Source of the DNA: Imperialibacter sp963977595
Lineage (GTDB): Bacteria > Bacteroidota > Bacteroidia > Cytophagales > Cyclobacteriaceae
DNA: 64,000 nucleotides
Assembly: GCF_048007035.1 (NCBI RefSeq)
Contig: NZ_CP180355.1
Span: 1,984,001-2,048,000 of the forward strand
Direction: 5' to 3'
Shown here: positions 8,779 to 16,243 of the stretch, one piece after another
Numbering within the stretch: the stretch's first letter is position 1
Layout of the letters: each line of letters opens with the position of its first letter
The notes under the pieces: generated by a model
Told to the model about the DNA's origin: nothing
What the model saw: only the letters and a program-made list of their open reading frames with translations
Database searches by the model: none
Made by a program: the position numbers and the translations under genes

Positions 8779-8854
8779 TTCTACTATTGAACCAGATTTT
8801 CATCAAAAAGTTGCGAAAGAGAGTGCTATTTTTGCCTTCCACAGGAAAGTCAAA

Positions 8855-8866
8855 CAGGTATACCTG
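8855..8866. promoter_or_regulatory. 12-bp palindrome CAGGTATACCTG
   Basis: Perfect palindrome with an AGGTAT/ATACCT core in common with the inverted repeat 94 bp to the left; candidate operator. Confidence 0.4.
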
Positions 8867-8917
8867 CCTTTTTGTTTAGCATATTACATTGAGTGGCAGC
8901 CCAAAACGACCCGTCCC

Positions 8918-8941
8918 GGCATTCTAATACTTTTGGTTGCC
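8918..8941 (+). repeat. Imperfect 24-bp direct repeat, copy 2
   Basis: Begins GGCATTCTAATA and differs from copy 1 at three positions. It is followed by an 11-nt T run and lies about 35 bp upstream of the candidate promoter at 8976-9004. Confidence 0.75.
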
Positions 8942-8975
8942 GCCATTTTTTTTTTAATTTTAGCTGTTTATAAGA

Positions 8976-9004
8976 TTGAATAAATGCTGAATTAAATATA
9001 TTTG
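8976..9004 (+). promoter_or_regulatory. Candidate Bacteroidota-type promoter for the 9117 gene
   Basis: TTG at 8976-8978, an 18-bp spacer and TATATTTG at 8997-9004 fit the TTTG-N(17-23)-TAnnTTTG pattern. Predicted leader is about 105 nt. Confidence 0.55.
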
Positions 9005-9116
9005 TACATTGCAATACTGTAAATGTGCAATTCTCACAACGAAAGAGTTATTTAATTGCCACATAAACCTTACATCGAACAAAACTTACTTTTGAACCTA
9101 TTAACGTCGAATCGCT

Positions 9117-9851
9117 ATGCAAGAAATTTCACCTAGTCTGCTTGAAGCTTGGAACACCTATGGGAAATATGGGGCTTATGCTTTAGTTGCTATCGGTTTA
9201 GTTGTCCTTATTTATCATTTCCTCAGATTAGCTTCTATCGGTGATAAGAAAACTAAATATGACTATATCAACAAAAACGAGATTAACTTTTTGTGGTATG
9301 CCTTTCTTCTTATAATCATTGGTGCTGCTCTGTATTCAAATACACTGGTTGATCAAACAGGTGTTCTTTGGTTCTTCGTAAGGATATTCGTTAGTTCTAT
9401 GCTTGGCATCATTGCCGGCGTGGTTGTTCAAAACGTACTTAAGTTTTACTATCCCTTCTATATTGAGAAGCGTCTTAAGAAATTGAGATACTCTCCAAGG
9501 CTGTCTCCCGATGGTCGCAAGATGAAGCTTCTGAGCGAAGAAGAGGAAGACGAATACCTTGACGAAGGTATGCAGGCTGAAGAACTTGCCTTCTCCGTGG
9601 ACTATGACGTTTGGATTGATGAAGTGTCAGGTTATGTGAAGATTGAAAAGTACAATGGTCGACTTCATGCACTACAGTGCAGCGAGTGTAACTATCAAAC
9701 CCTGAGGGTGATGAAAGAAGAAGTTACAAGGACGGCTACTAATGATGAAGACGGTGAAATGATGAAATACTATGAGTGCTCTTACTGCGGACATAAGGAG
9801 CGTAAGCCATTCAAAATCAACAGACTTAAGCCAGAAGGCGAAGCTGTTTAA
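9117..9851 (+). CDS. Membrane protein with C-terminal four-cysteine zinc-ribbon-like domain
   Basis: 244 residues. Three hydrophobic segments occupy the first 110 residues (about 16-38, 56-75 and 83-106). A basic amphipathic stretch (FYIEKRLKKLRY), an acidic patch (EEEEDEYLDEG) and a cytosolic tail follow. The tail holds two cysteine pairs, CSEC and CSYCGH, about 40 residues apart, as expected of a zinc ribbon. I do not recognise a named family; the layout suggests a membrane-anchored adaptor or sensor. It is transcribed alone, with a promoter-like sequence upstream and a strong terminator behind it. Confidence 0.85.
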   Translation: MQEISPSLLEAWNTYGKYGAYALVAIGLVVLIYHFLRLASIGDKKTKYDYINKNEINFLWYAFLLIIIGAALYSNTLVDQTGVLWFFVRIFVSSMLGIIAGVVVQNVLKFYYPFYIEKRLKKLRYSPRLSPDGRKMKLLSEEEEDEYLDEGMQAEELAFSVDYDVWIDEVSGYVKIEKYNGRLHALQCSECNYQTLRVMKEEVTRTATNDEDGEMMKYYECSYCGHKERKPFKINRLKPEGEAV

Positions 9852-9877
9852 TCCCTCACTCCGACTCATAAAAAATC

Positions 9878-9899
9878 AAAGGCCTCAGTTGAGGCCTTT
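9878..9899. terminator. Bidirectional terminator AAAGGCCTCA / TGAGGCCTTT
   Basis: Perfect 10-bp stem with a 2-nt centre, A run on the left and T run on the right. It separates the plus-strand membrane protein gene from the minus-strand dehydrogenase gene. Confidence 0.9.
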
Positions 9900-9903
9900 C
9901 TTT

Positions 9904-11346
9904 TTATAGTTTGATGCAAATGTTTTGGGCTTCGGTAAAAAACCGCAACGACTCGAAGCCACCCTCTCTACCCAAACCAGAATTCTTCATCCCGCCAAAA
10001 GGGGTGCGAAGATCCCGCAAAAGCCAGGTATTGACCCAGACAATTCCAAAATGCAGCTTGTGAGAAACATTGTGTGCCTTCTTCAGGTCAGACGTCCAAA
10101 TGTTCGCCGACAGACCATATGATGACTCGTTGCCCAGGCTGACAGCCTCATCGGCCCCTTTAAACGATTGAACGGTTACTACTGGCCCAAAAATCTCCTC
10201 CTGGTTTGTCCGGCATGAGTTTGGCAAGCCGGCAATTACTGTTGGTTGCACAAAATAGCCCCTCTCACATCTGCCAGCAACCACTTCACTGCCTCCGCCA
10301 CACAAAATGTGTCCACCTTCCTGCTTCGCAAGCTCCAAATACTGTAGTACTTTCTGCTGATGCTGTTGAGAGACAAGGGCGCCTACTTTTACGTCACCGT
10401 CCAATGGGTCGCCCACTTTCAAAGCCCTCACTTGTTTTACAAATTCACTCAAAAACTGCTCATAAATACCTTCCTCGACATAAATTCTCGAACCGCAAAG
10501 GCATATTTCGCCCTGGTTGGTGAAGGATGACCGAACAGCGCTCTCAACAGCCAAATCAAAATCACAATCTTCAAAAATGATGGTTGGGTTCTTTCCCCCT
10601 AGCTCAAGGGATGTCCTTTTAAATGTCTCGGCAGCGGTAAGAGCAACCTTTCTCCCTGTAGCAGTGCCTCCGGTAAACGACACGGCCTTGACCTCGCCGT
10701 GTTGGACGATGGACTGACCAACCTTGCCGCCGGTGCCATGGACAATATTCAGGACGCCGGGAGGCAGCCCGGCCTTTATACAAATTTCTGACAACAGAAA
10801 GGCCGTGTGGGGAGTGAGCTCCGACGGTTTAGCAACCACGGTGTTGCCGGCAGCTAATGCCGGCGCTACCTTCCAGGTGAAGAGGTATAGGGGCAGATTC
10901 CAGGGAGAAATGCACCCAACCACGCCAAGAGGACCACGGCGGGTATAATTCAGTGCAACACCGTCGACCAGATGCGACTCGGAAGCAAATTGGGTAATAG
11001 CGTGCCCAAAAAATCGGAAATTGGCAGCCGCCCTGGGAATATCCATGGCATTTGAAAGCCAAAGGGGCTTTCCCGTGTCGGTTGTTTCGGCAAGAGCAAG
11101 CTCTGGCTGGCACTGTTCCACGGCTTCTGCAATTTTAATAAGGTACTGAGACCGATCCTCAGGGGAGAGGCCAGACCATTTCGGAAATGCTCCTTTTGCT
11201 GCGGCTACTGCCTCCTCAACGTCGTCCTGGCAACTGTCGGGCAGCAAACTGTAGACTTCGCCTGTCGCCGGATTATAGTTGTCCAGATAATCCTTTGACT
11301 TTGAGGGTACAAGCTTTCCGTCGATATAGTTGGCAAACTTCTTCAC
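9904..11346 (-). CDS. Aldehyde dehydrogenase, probable 2-aminomuconate-semialdehyde dehydrogenase
   Basis: 480 residues, typical ALDH length. Catalytic features visible: SPWN (Asn 150), general base Glu 248 in LELGGKNP, and Cys 282 in FTNQGEICLCGSR, close to the motif of 2-aminomuconate and 2-hydroxymuconate semialdehyde dehydrogenases (AmnC/NbaE/XylG). It would use NAD+ to oxidise 2-aminomuconate semialdehyde, the product of ACMS decarboxylase at 13759. It is the last gene of a three-gene minus operon; its ATG overlaps the stop of the dipeptidase gene by 4 bp. The substrate is inferred from gene context plus the family motif. Confidence 0.88.
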   Translation of the reverse strand: MKKFANYIDGKLVPSKSKDYLDNYNPATGEVYSLLPDSCQDDVEEAVAAAKGAFPKWSGLSPEDRSQYLIKIAEAVEQCQPELALAETTDTGKPLWLSNAMDIPRAAANFRFFGHAITQFASESHLVDGVALNYTRRGPLGVVGCISPWNLPLYLFTWKVAPALAAGNTVVAKPSELTPHTAFLLSEICIKAGLPPGVLNIVHGTGGKVGQSIVQHGEVKAVSFTGGTATGRKVALTAAETFKRTSLELGGKNPTIIFEDCDFDLAVESAVRSSFTNQGEICLCGSRIYVEEGIYEQFLSEFVKQVRALKVGDPLDGDVKVGALVSQQHQQKVLQYLELAKQEGGHILCGGGSEVVAGRCERGYFVQPTVIAGLPNSCRTNQEEIFGPVVTVQSFKGADEAVSLGNESSYGLSANIWTSDLKKAHNVSHKLHFGIVWVNTWLLRDLRTPFGGMKNSGLGREGGFESLRFFTEAQNICIKL

Positions 11347-12332
11347 TTCAATGACGAGTAATAACCAATCGCATTCTTATAGGCAATCCCACTTTCAAAA
11401 TGCTTCGCTCCTGTCTCCCTCATTTCGGCCAGAATTTTTTGATACCAGGAGGCGTTGTCCTGTCCTTGAAAATAGATTGGGTAACGGGACGGGTCAGGAT
11501 GATTCAATGCATAAAAGAAGTCGGCCCCAAATGCCAGAAGGTGCAGCGCCCCAAGCTTTATGCCATGGTCAATGTGATCATATAACACTCCGGGATCAGT
11601 GTCGTTGATATAGTTACGCAGAAAATTGATGCCGATCAGTCCATTTCGTCTTATCAGCTCCATCGCCAGCTCATCCGGAAGATTTCTGACATGACTATGA
11701 ATCTTTCGAAAGTTGGAGTGGCTAGCCAACACCGGGACATTCAGGCTCCTTTTGTCGATATAATTCAGAATGCCGTAAGCCAGCTTGTCGCTCGTATGTG
11801 CCAAATCAACAGGAATCCTTTTTCCGTCCAGAAAATCAAGCAGCACCTCGCCGTCGGCCTTCAGCCCCACACCCGAATAGTTGCCGCCTCCAAAACGATT
11901 TTCATAGTGATGAGTCATAATAATGTAGGCCAGTGGGCCTGACGATGCCACCAACTGCTCTAGCCGGAGCAAGCCTGCGCTGAGGCTCTCGTCTTCTTCA
12001 CAAAAGGCTGATCCATTTTCTATCGCCAACCAGGCGTAGCAGCCCGACTGGTTCTCTAATGCCTCCGGAGAAAGTGCACTGCTTGTGAAACGGCTGAAAA
12101 ACCCGTTCGAGAGCATAGGGAGCTCGTCAAAAAGCTTTCGCTGTTTTTCGCCAGCCGCACTACTTCCTTCTTTGGTATCGGTGTAGATGGCCATTGCCTG
12201 TAACTTAACATTACCAGCCTTTAAGTGAGGAACAGCGGCGCCAAATTCTGCTACTTTATCGACCCCAGCACCTGGCACTGACGACAGATAAGATAGCAAA
12301 TCGCAATGAAGGTCGACAATAGGTTGCTTCAT
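11343..12332 (-). CDS. M19 (renal-type) metallo-dipeptidase family protein in the kynurenine locus
   Basis: 329 residues, no signal peptide, so cytoplasmic. The first metal motif HCD follows DL near residue 9; further ligands are plausible in AIENGSAF (bridging Glu), DLAHTSDK and LASHSNFRK (His). This is the amidohydrolase-fold membrane-dipeptidase family, whose members hydrolyse dipeptides or are recruited to biosynthetic routes. It starts 1 bp after the SDR gene and overlaps the ALDH gene by 4 bp, so it is firmly part of the kynurenine arm. A role in that pathway (for example an amide or imine hydrolysis step) is only inferred; a peptide-scavenging role that supplies Trp is equally possible. 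Confidence 0.87.
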   Translation of the reverse strand: MKQPIVDLHCDLLSYLSSVPGAGVDKVAEFGAAVPHLKAGNVKLQAMAIYTDTKEGSSAAGEKQRKLFDELPMLSNGFFSRFTSSALSPEALENQSGCYAWLAIENGSAFCEEDESLSAGLLRLEQLVASSGPLAYIIMTHHYENRFGGGNYSGVGLKADGEVLLDFLDGKRIPVDLAHTSDKLAYGILNYIDKRSLNVPVLASHSNFRKIHSHVRNLPDELAMELIRRNGLIGINFLRNYINDTDPGVLYDHIDHGIKLGALHLLAFGADFFYALNHPDPSRYPIYFQGQDNASWYQKILAEMRETGAKHFESGIAYKNAIGYYSSLK

Positions 12333-12333
12333 A

Positions 12334-13122
12334 TTAAATAGAGCCAGTTCTTCCTCCGTCTACAGGAATGCTTGTACCATTAATATAAGCGGCAGCAGGC
12401 GTCGCCAAAAAAGCGACAAGTGATGCAATTTCTTCCGACGTGCCAAAACGCCCGGCAGGTGCCTCCATCTTCATCGACCTGGCTACTTCTTCTTCCGACT
12501 TCCCTTCTTTTTCAGCCTTGGACCTGATAAGGGAAAAGAGTCTCTCAGTTTCAGTGAAGCCCGGCAACACATTGTTTACCGTTACCCCAAAAGGTGCCAG
12601 CTCAAGGGACAGGGTTTTTGCCCAGCTTGCTACCGCTCCTCTCACAGTATTGGACACGCCCAAACCGCTGATGGGTATTTTGACCGACGTACTTATTACA
12701 TTAACAATTCTGCCAAACTTCTTTTCCTTCATTCCCTGCGATAGCTTCTGCACAAGTATATGGTTACAATGCAGGTGCGCCTCCATGGCGTCAAACACCT
12801 GCGAATAATTTGCATCGAGCAATGGCCCGCCCGGAGGCCCTCCGGTGTTATTGATCAGTATGTCATAGCGAGCTCCCCGGTTGATAGCAGCTGTGACGGC
12901 CACCTCAACGCTAGAGGGGCTACTGAAGTCTGCCGAGAGGTAATTGTGCGATTGCCCGTTTTCAGCAGCCAGGCTAGCGACAATTTTTTTCATGGCTGCC
13001 TCATTTCGGGCCAGGAGCGTAACTTCAGCGCCGAGCCTGGCCAGCTCAATGGCACTGGCGAGGCCAATTCCCTGGGTACTGCCACAAACCAACGCTTTCC
13101 TTCCTTTTAAATCTAAATCCAT
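12334..13122 (-). CDS. SDR-family protein with altered catalytic motif (SxxxR instead of YxxxK)
   Basis: 262 residues. The Rossmann glycine motif GSTQGIG is at 14-20 and NNTGG at 91-95, so NAD(P) binding is expected. The catalytic Ser is retained (Ser 144). The usual Tyr-x3-Lys aligns with Ser 157 and Arg 161 (VSNTVRGAVASWAKTL). The C-terminus has the usual NNVLPGFTETERL and INGTSIPVDGG segments. It is the first gene of the minus operon with the dipeptidase and ALDH, divergent from HAAO. The reaction is unknown. Loss of the Tyr/Lys pair argues against an ordinary ketoreductase, though related subfamilies with the same change exist in genomes. Confidence 0.88.
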   Translation of the reverse strand: MDLDLKGRKALVCGSTQGIGLASAIELARLGAEVTLLARNEAAMKKIVASLAAENGQSHNYLSADFSSPSSVEVAVTAAINRGARYDILINNTGGPPGGPLLDANYSQVFDAMEAHLHCNHILVQKLSQGMKEKKFGRIVNVISTSVKIPISGLGVSNTVRGAVASWAKTLSLELAPFGVTVNNVLPGFTETERLFSLIRSKAEKEGKSEEEVARSMKMEAPAGRFGTSEEIASLVAFLATPAAAYINGTSIPVDGGRTGSI

Positions 13123-13128
13123 AGTTTA

Positions 13129-13139
13129 GTAACCGTTAC
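13129..13139. promoter_or_regulatory. Palindrome GTAAC-C-GTTAC in the divergent kynurenine intergenic region
   Basis: Perfect 5-1-5 inverted repeat 7 bp upstream of the SDR start; candidate operator for the minus arm. Confidence 0.35.
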
Positions 13140-13174
13140 CGTTTTCTCGTAATACTACCTTTTCCTAAATGGGT

Positions 13175-13216
13175 ATTATTCGTTATTTTTAGAAAAATAC
13201 GAAAACATTATTCGTT
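13175..13216. promoter_or_regulatory. Two direct copies of ATTATTCGTT between the divergent kynurenine arms
   Basis: Copies at 13175-13184 and 13207-13216, 32 bp apart (about three helical turns), flanking an A/T inverted repeat (CGTTATTTTT ... AAAAATACG). The second copy ends 5 bp before the HAAO start. Candidate binding sites for a pathway regulator. Confidence 0.4.
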
Positions 13217-13221
13217 TAGCT

Positions 13222-13746
13222 ATGACTATTAAAAGACCCTTCAATTTTAAAGGTTGGATAGATGAAAATCGACATTTGTTAAAGCCTCCGGTAGGAAACC
13301 AGCAAGTTTATAAAGGAAACGATGATTTTATAGTGATGGTGGTTGGCGGCCCGAACTCCCGAAAGGATTATCACTATAATGAAACCGAAGAATTTTTCTA
13401 TCAGGTAGAAGGAGATATAAAACTGAAAATAATAGAAGATGGGAGACCGCTTGACCTGATCATTAAGGAAGGAGATATTTTCTTGTTGCCTGCCCGAGTA
13501 CCACACTCCCCGCAAAGGCCCGCCAATACTGTGGGGCTGGTAATGGAAGTGTACCGGGGAGAAAAACACAAGGATGGCTTCATGTGGTTTTGTGAAGCCT
13601 GTGGTCACAAACTCCATGAGAAGTTTGCGGTAATTACTGACATCGTTTCGCAACTGCCTCCAATCATGGAGGAGTTTTACGAGAGTGAAGAAAAAAGAAC
13701 ATGTGACAACTGCGGCACTGTGATGGAGCCTCCAGCAAGAGCCTAA
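13222..13746 (+). CDS. nbaC: 3-hydroxyanthranilate 3,4-dioxygenase, bacterial two-iron-site form
   Basis: 174 residues, a single cupin domain. The catalytic iron ligands fall exactly where the characterised bacterial enzymes have them: His 51, Glu 57 and His 95. Arg 47 and Arg 99 are in place for substrate carboxylate and oxygen handling. The C-terminus adds the rubredoxin-like pair CEAC (124-127) and CDNC (161-164) typical of bacterial and fungal enzymes. It opens the ring of 3-hydroxyanthranilate to 2-amino-3-carboxymuconate semialdehyde (ACMS). It is the first gene of the plus arm, with the ACMS decarboxylase 12 bp downstream. Confidence 0.97.
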   Translation: MTIKRPFNFKGWIDENRHLLKPPVGNQQVYKGNDDFIVMVVGGPNSRKDYHYNETEEFFYQVEGDIKLKIIEDGRPLDLIIKEGDIFLLPARVPHSPQRPANTVGLVMEVYRGEKHKDGFMWFCEACGHKLHEKFAVITDIVSQLPPIMEEFYESEEKRTCDNCGTVMEPPARA

Positions 13747-13758
13747 CTTTGTGTTAAA

Positions 13759-14784
13759 GTGGATACTGATTTCAAAATAGACATACATACCCATATTCTA
13801 CCGGAGAAATGGCCGGATTTGAAGGAAAAGTATGGCTATGGGGGGTGGATCCGCCTTGAGCACCACAAGCCTTGCTGCGCCCGTATGATGATCGACAATA
13901 AATTTTTCAGGGAGGTAGAAGACAATACATGGGATCCGGTAAGGAGAATTCATGAATGTGACCAGCATGGAGTGGGTGTGCAGGTGCTGTCGACCGTGCC
14001 AGTAATGTTTAACTACTGGGCCAAGGCAGAAGATGCCCACGATCTTTCGATGCTGCTGAACGATCACATAGCCTCCATTGTGCAAGAATACCCCGACAGA
14101 TATATCGGCCTCGGCACCCTGCCGTTGCAGGACACCAGGCTCGCAGTGAAGGAACTGGAAAGGTGCGTGAAGCAACTGGGCTTGCATGGGATTGAGATAG
14201 GCACACACGTAAATAAACTCAACCTGGATGCAGAAGAGCTTTTTCCCGTTTTCCAAGCGGCAGAAGAGCTGGGTGCTTCGGTATTTGTTCATCCATGGGA
14301 CATGATGGGCAAAGAGGACATGCCAAAGTATTGGCTGCCCTGGCTTGTGGGCATGCCTGCAGAAACCTCCAGGGCCATTTGCTCACTCATTTTCGGGGGA
14401 GTTTTCGAAAGGCTTCCAAACCTTAGAATAGCCTTTGCTCACGGAGGGGGCTCATTTCCCTCAACCATCGGCCGAATTGAGCACGGCTTTAACGTTCGCC
14501 CTGACCTTTGTGCCGTCGACAACCCGGTTAACCCGAGAAATTATATAGGTAAATTTTACCTCGACTCGCTGGTTTATGATCAAATGGCTTTGGACATGCT
14601 GGTAAAGCTGGTCGGCGAAGATCACATCGTTTTGGGGTCGGACTACCCTTTCCCTTTGGGTGAGCATGAGCCTGGAAAACTTATACAGTCAATGCCCTAT
14701 TCGAAGAGTACCCGGCAGAAGTTACTTCACAAAAACGCCCTCAACTGGCTGGGCATCCATCAGAACAAATTGGCCAAGGCGTGA
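13759..14784 (+). CDS. nbaD: 2-amino-3-carboxymuconate-6-semialdehyde decarboxylase (ACMSD)
   Basis: 341 residues, amidohydrolase fold. Zinc ligands: H-T-H at 10-12, His 178 in FVHPWDMMG, and Asp 295 in LGSDYPFPLG; the conserved His 228 lies in AFAHGGGSFP. The start is GTG, 12 bp after HAAO; no ATG fits the family N-terminus. The enzyme removes CO2 from ACMS before it cyclises to quinolinate, so it commits the pathway to breakdown rather than NAD synthesis. The product feeds the ALDH at 9904. A 160-bp gap separates it from kynU. Confidence 0.96.
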   Translation: MDTDFKIDIHTHILPEKWPDLKEKYGYGGWIRLEHHKPCCARMMIDNKFFREVEDNTWDPVRRIHECDQHGVGVQVLSTVPVMFNYWAKAEDAHDLSMLLNDHIASIVQEYPDRYIGLGTLPLQDTRLAVKELERCVKQLGLHGIEIGTHVNKLNLDAEELFPVFQAAEELGASVFVHPWDMMGKEDMPKYWLPWLVGMPAETSRAICSLIFGGVFERLPNLRIAFAHGGGSFPSTIGRIEHGFNVRPDLCAVDNPVNPRNYIGKFYLDSLVYDQMALDMLVKLVGEDHIVLGSDYPFPLGEHEPGKLIQSMPYSKSTRQKLLHKNALNWLGIHQNKLAKA

Positions 14785-14944
14785 ATAATAGCAGCTCCTG
14801 TCGCTCCAAGCTTCCTAATTTGCCTATTTTTGTCCCTGACAAACGATAAATGAAGGTGTGCCCCGGACCGCCCGCCATTGTTGTACGCAACCTAATCGAC
14901 ACATTGACTGTAGAGTTCTATCGACAACTTTAGCCAGAAAATAG

Positions 14945-16243
14945 ATGAGTATCCCTTATAAACATTCTCTTAGCTTCGCCAGGGAGCTTGATGAACATGA
15001 CCCTCTCCATTCATTCAGATCTCTATTTAAAATCCCTCAAAGAAATGGAAAGGATTGTATCTACTTCTGCGGGAATTCACTTGGCCTCCAACCAAAAGCG
15101 GCGGCAAATAGCATCGGAGAGCAAATGGACAATTGGGCACATTTTGCGGTAGAAGGCCACTTTGAAGGAGCGACACCCTGGATGACCTATCACAAACAAG
15201 CCAGGAAAACGCTGAGCCTCCTCGTTGGGGCAAAAGAGCACGAAGTAGTTGCGATGAACAGCTTAACGGTGAACTTGCACCTGCTACTCGTGACCTTTTA
15301 CCAACCTAAAGGGCAGCGCAGAAAAATTCTGATGGAGAAGGGCGCCTTCCCTTCTGATCAATACGCCCTGGAAAGCCATTTGAAATGGTATGGCTACGAC
15401 CCGGAAGAGTGCATCATAGAAGTAGAGCCAGATGTCGACACCAATCTTTACTCTACGAGTCATATTGTAAATGAAATCTCGAAAGCTGGAGACGAACTTG
15501 CTTTGGTGCTGTTCAGTGGGATACAGTACTACACCGGCCAGCTTTTCGACATGGCTGCCCTTACCAAAGCAGCCCATGAGGTCGGAGCGCTGGCGGGCTT
15601 CGATTTGGCCCATGCCATGGGGAATGTGCCGATGTCCTTACATGATGCTGAGGTTGACTTTGCGACCTGGTGTTCTTACAAATACCTGAATTCCAGTCCG
15701 GGAGGCATTTCTGGAATTTATATCCATGAAAAACATGCCGCTAATAAGGAGTTGAATCGCTTTGGGGGTTGGTGGGGACATAATGAACAGGAGAGATTTA
15801 AGATGAAAAAGGGTTTTGAGCCAACCCCCAATGCCGACGGGTGGCAATTAAGCAATGCCCCTGTATTACTGCTGGCGGCTCACATGGCCTCGCTGGATAT
15901 TTTTGAAAAAGCTGGCATTGATAAGCTGAGAAAGAAGAGTGTGGCCCTTACCGGTTTTTTGGAGTTTTTACTCAGGGAGCTTAATGAGGACGACGAAACT
16001 GTTCAAATTATTACGCCTTCCAATCCTGGAGAAAGAGGTAGTCAGTTGAGTTTGTTCATTACCAATGGGAACAAAGAGGTTTTCAATGCCATCCAAAGGA
16101 GGGGAGTTATCGCGGACTGGCGGGAGCCGAACGTGATAAGAATAGCGCCCGCTCCATTATACAATACCTTTGAGGAGGTCTTTCAGTTTGTTGAAATTCT
16201 TAAGGAAGAACTTTTAAAGCTAGCATCAATAAAACATGGCTAA
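14945..16243 (+). CDS. kynU: Kynureninase
   Basis: 432 residues, PLP fold type I. It shows the typical FCGNSLGLQPK segment (about 42-51), GFDLAHAMGN (about 218-227) and the Schiff-base lysine in WCSYKYLNSSPGG (Lys 246). It cleaves kynurenine or 3-hydroxykynurenine to (3-hydroxy)anthranilate and alanine. A 160-bp gap upstream could hold its own promoter, though no clear TAnnTTTG is seen. Its stop overlaps the start of kmo by 8 bp, so the two are translationally linked. Confidence 0.97.
   Translation: MSIPYKHSLSFARELDEHDPLHSFRSLFKIPQRNGKDCIYFCGNSLGLQPKAAANSIGEQMDNWAHFAVEGHFEGATPWMTYHKQARKTLSLLVGAKEHEVVAMNSLTVNLHLLLVTFYQPKGQRRKILMEKGAFPSDQYALESHLKWYGYDPEECIIEVEPDVDTNLYSTSHIVNEISKAGDELALVLFSGIQYYTGQLFDMAALTKAAHEVGALAGFDLAHAMGNVPMSLHDAEVDFATWCSYKYLNSSPGGISGIYIHEKHAANKELNRFGGWWGHNEQERFKMKKGFEPTPNADGWQLSNAPVLLLAAHMASLDIFEKAGIDKLRKKSVALTGFLEFLLRELNEDDETVQIITPSNPGERGSQLSLFITNGNKEVFNAIQRRGVIADWREPNVIRIAPAPLYNTFEEVFQFVEILKEELLKLASIKHG

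Larger units (their letters stand above)
8453..9116. other. Intergenic region of 664 bp with imperfect repeats and palindromes
   Basis: AT-rich, no credible ORF. It lies between two divergent genes, so it should hold both promoters. It contains two copies of a 24-bp sequence (8671-8694 and 8918-8941), a 7-4-7 inverted repeat (8761-8778), a 12-bp palindrome (8855-8866) and a promoter-like match before the 9117 gene. Confidence 0.8.

Noticed and set aside
13279..13794. 171-residue open frame antisense to the HAAO gene
   Set aside because: It lies opposite a gene with a complete catalytic set, has no recognisable motif and extends across a start region; it is a shadow frame.
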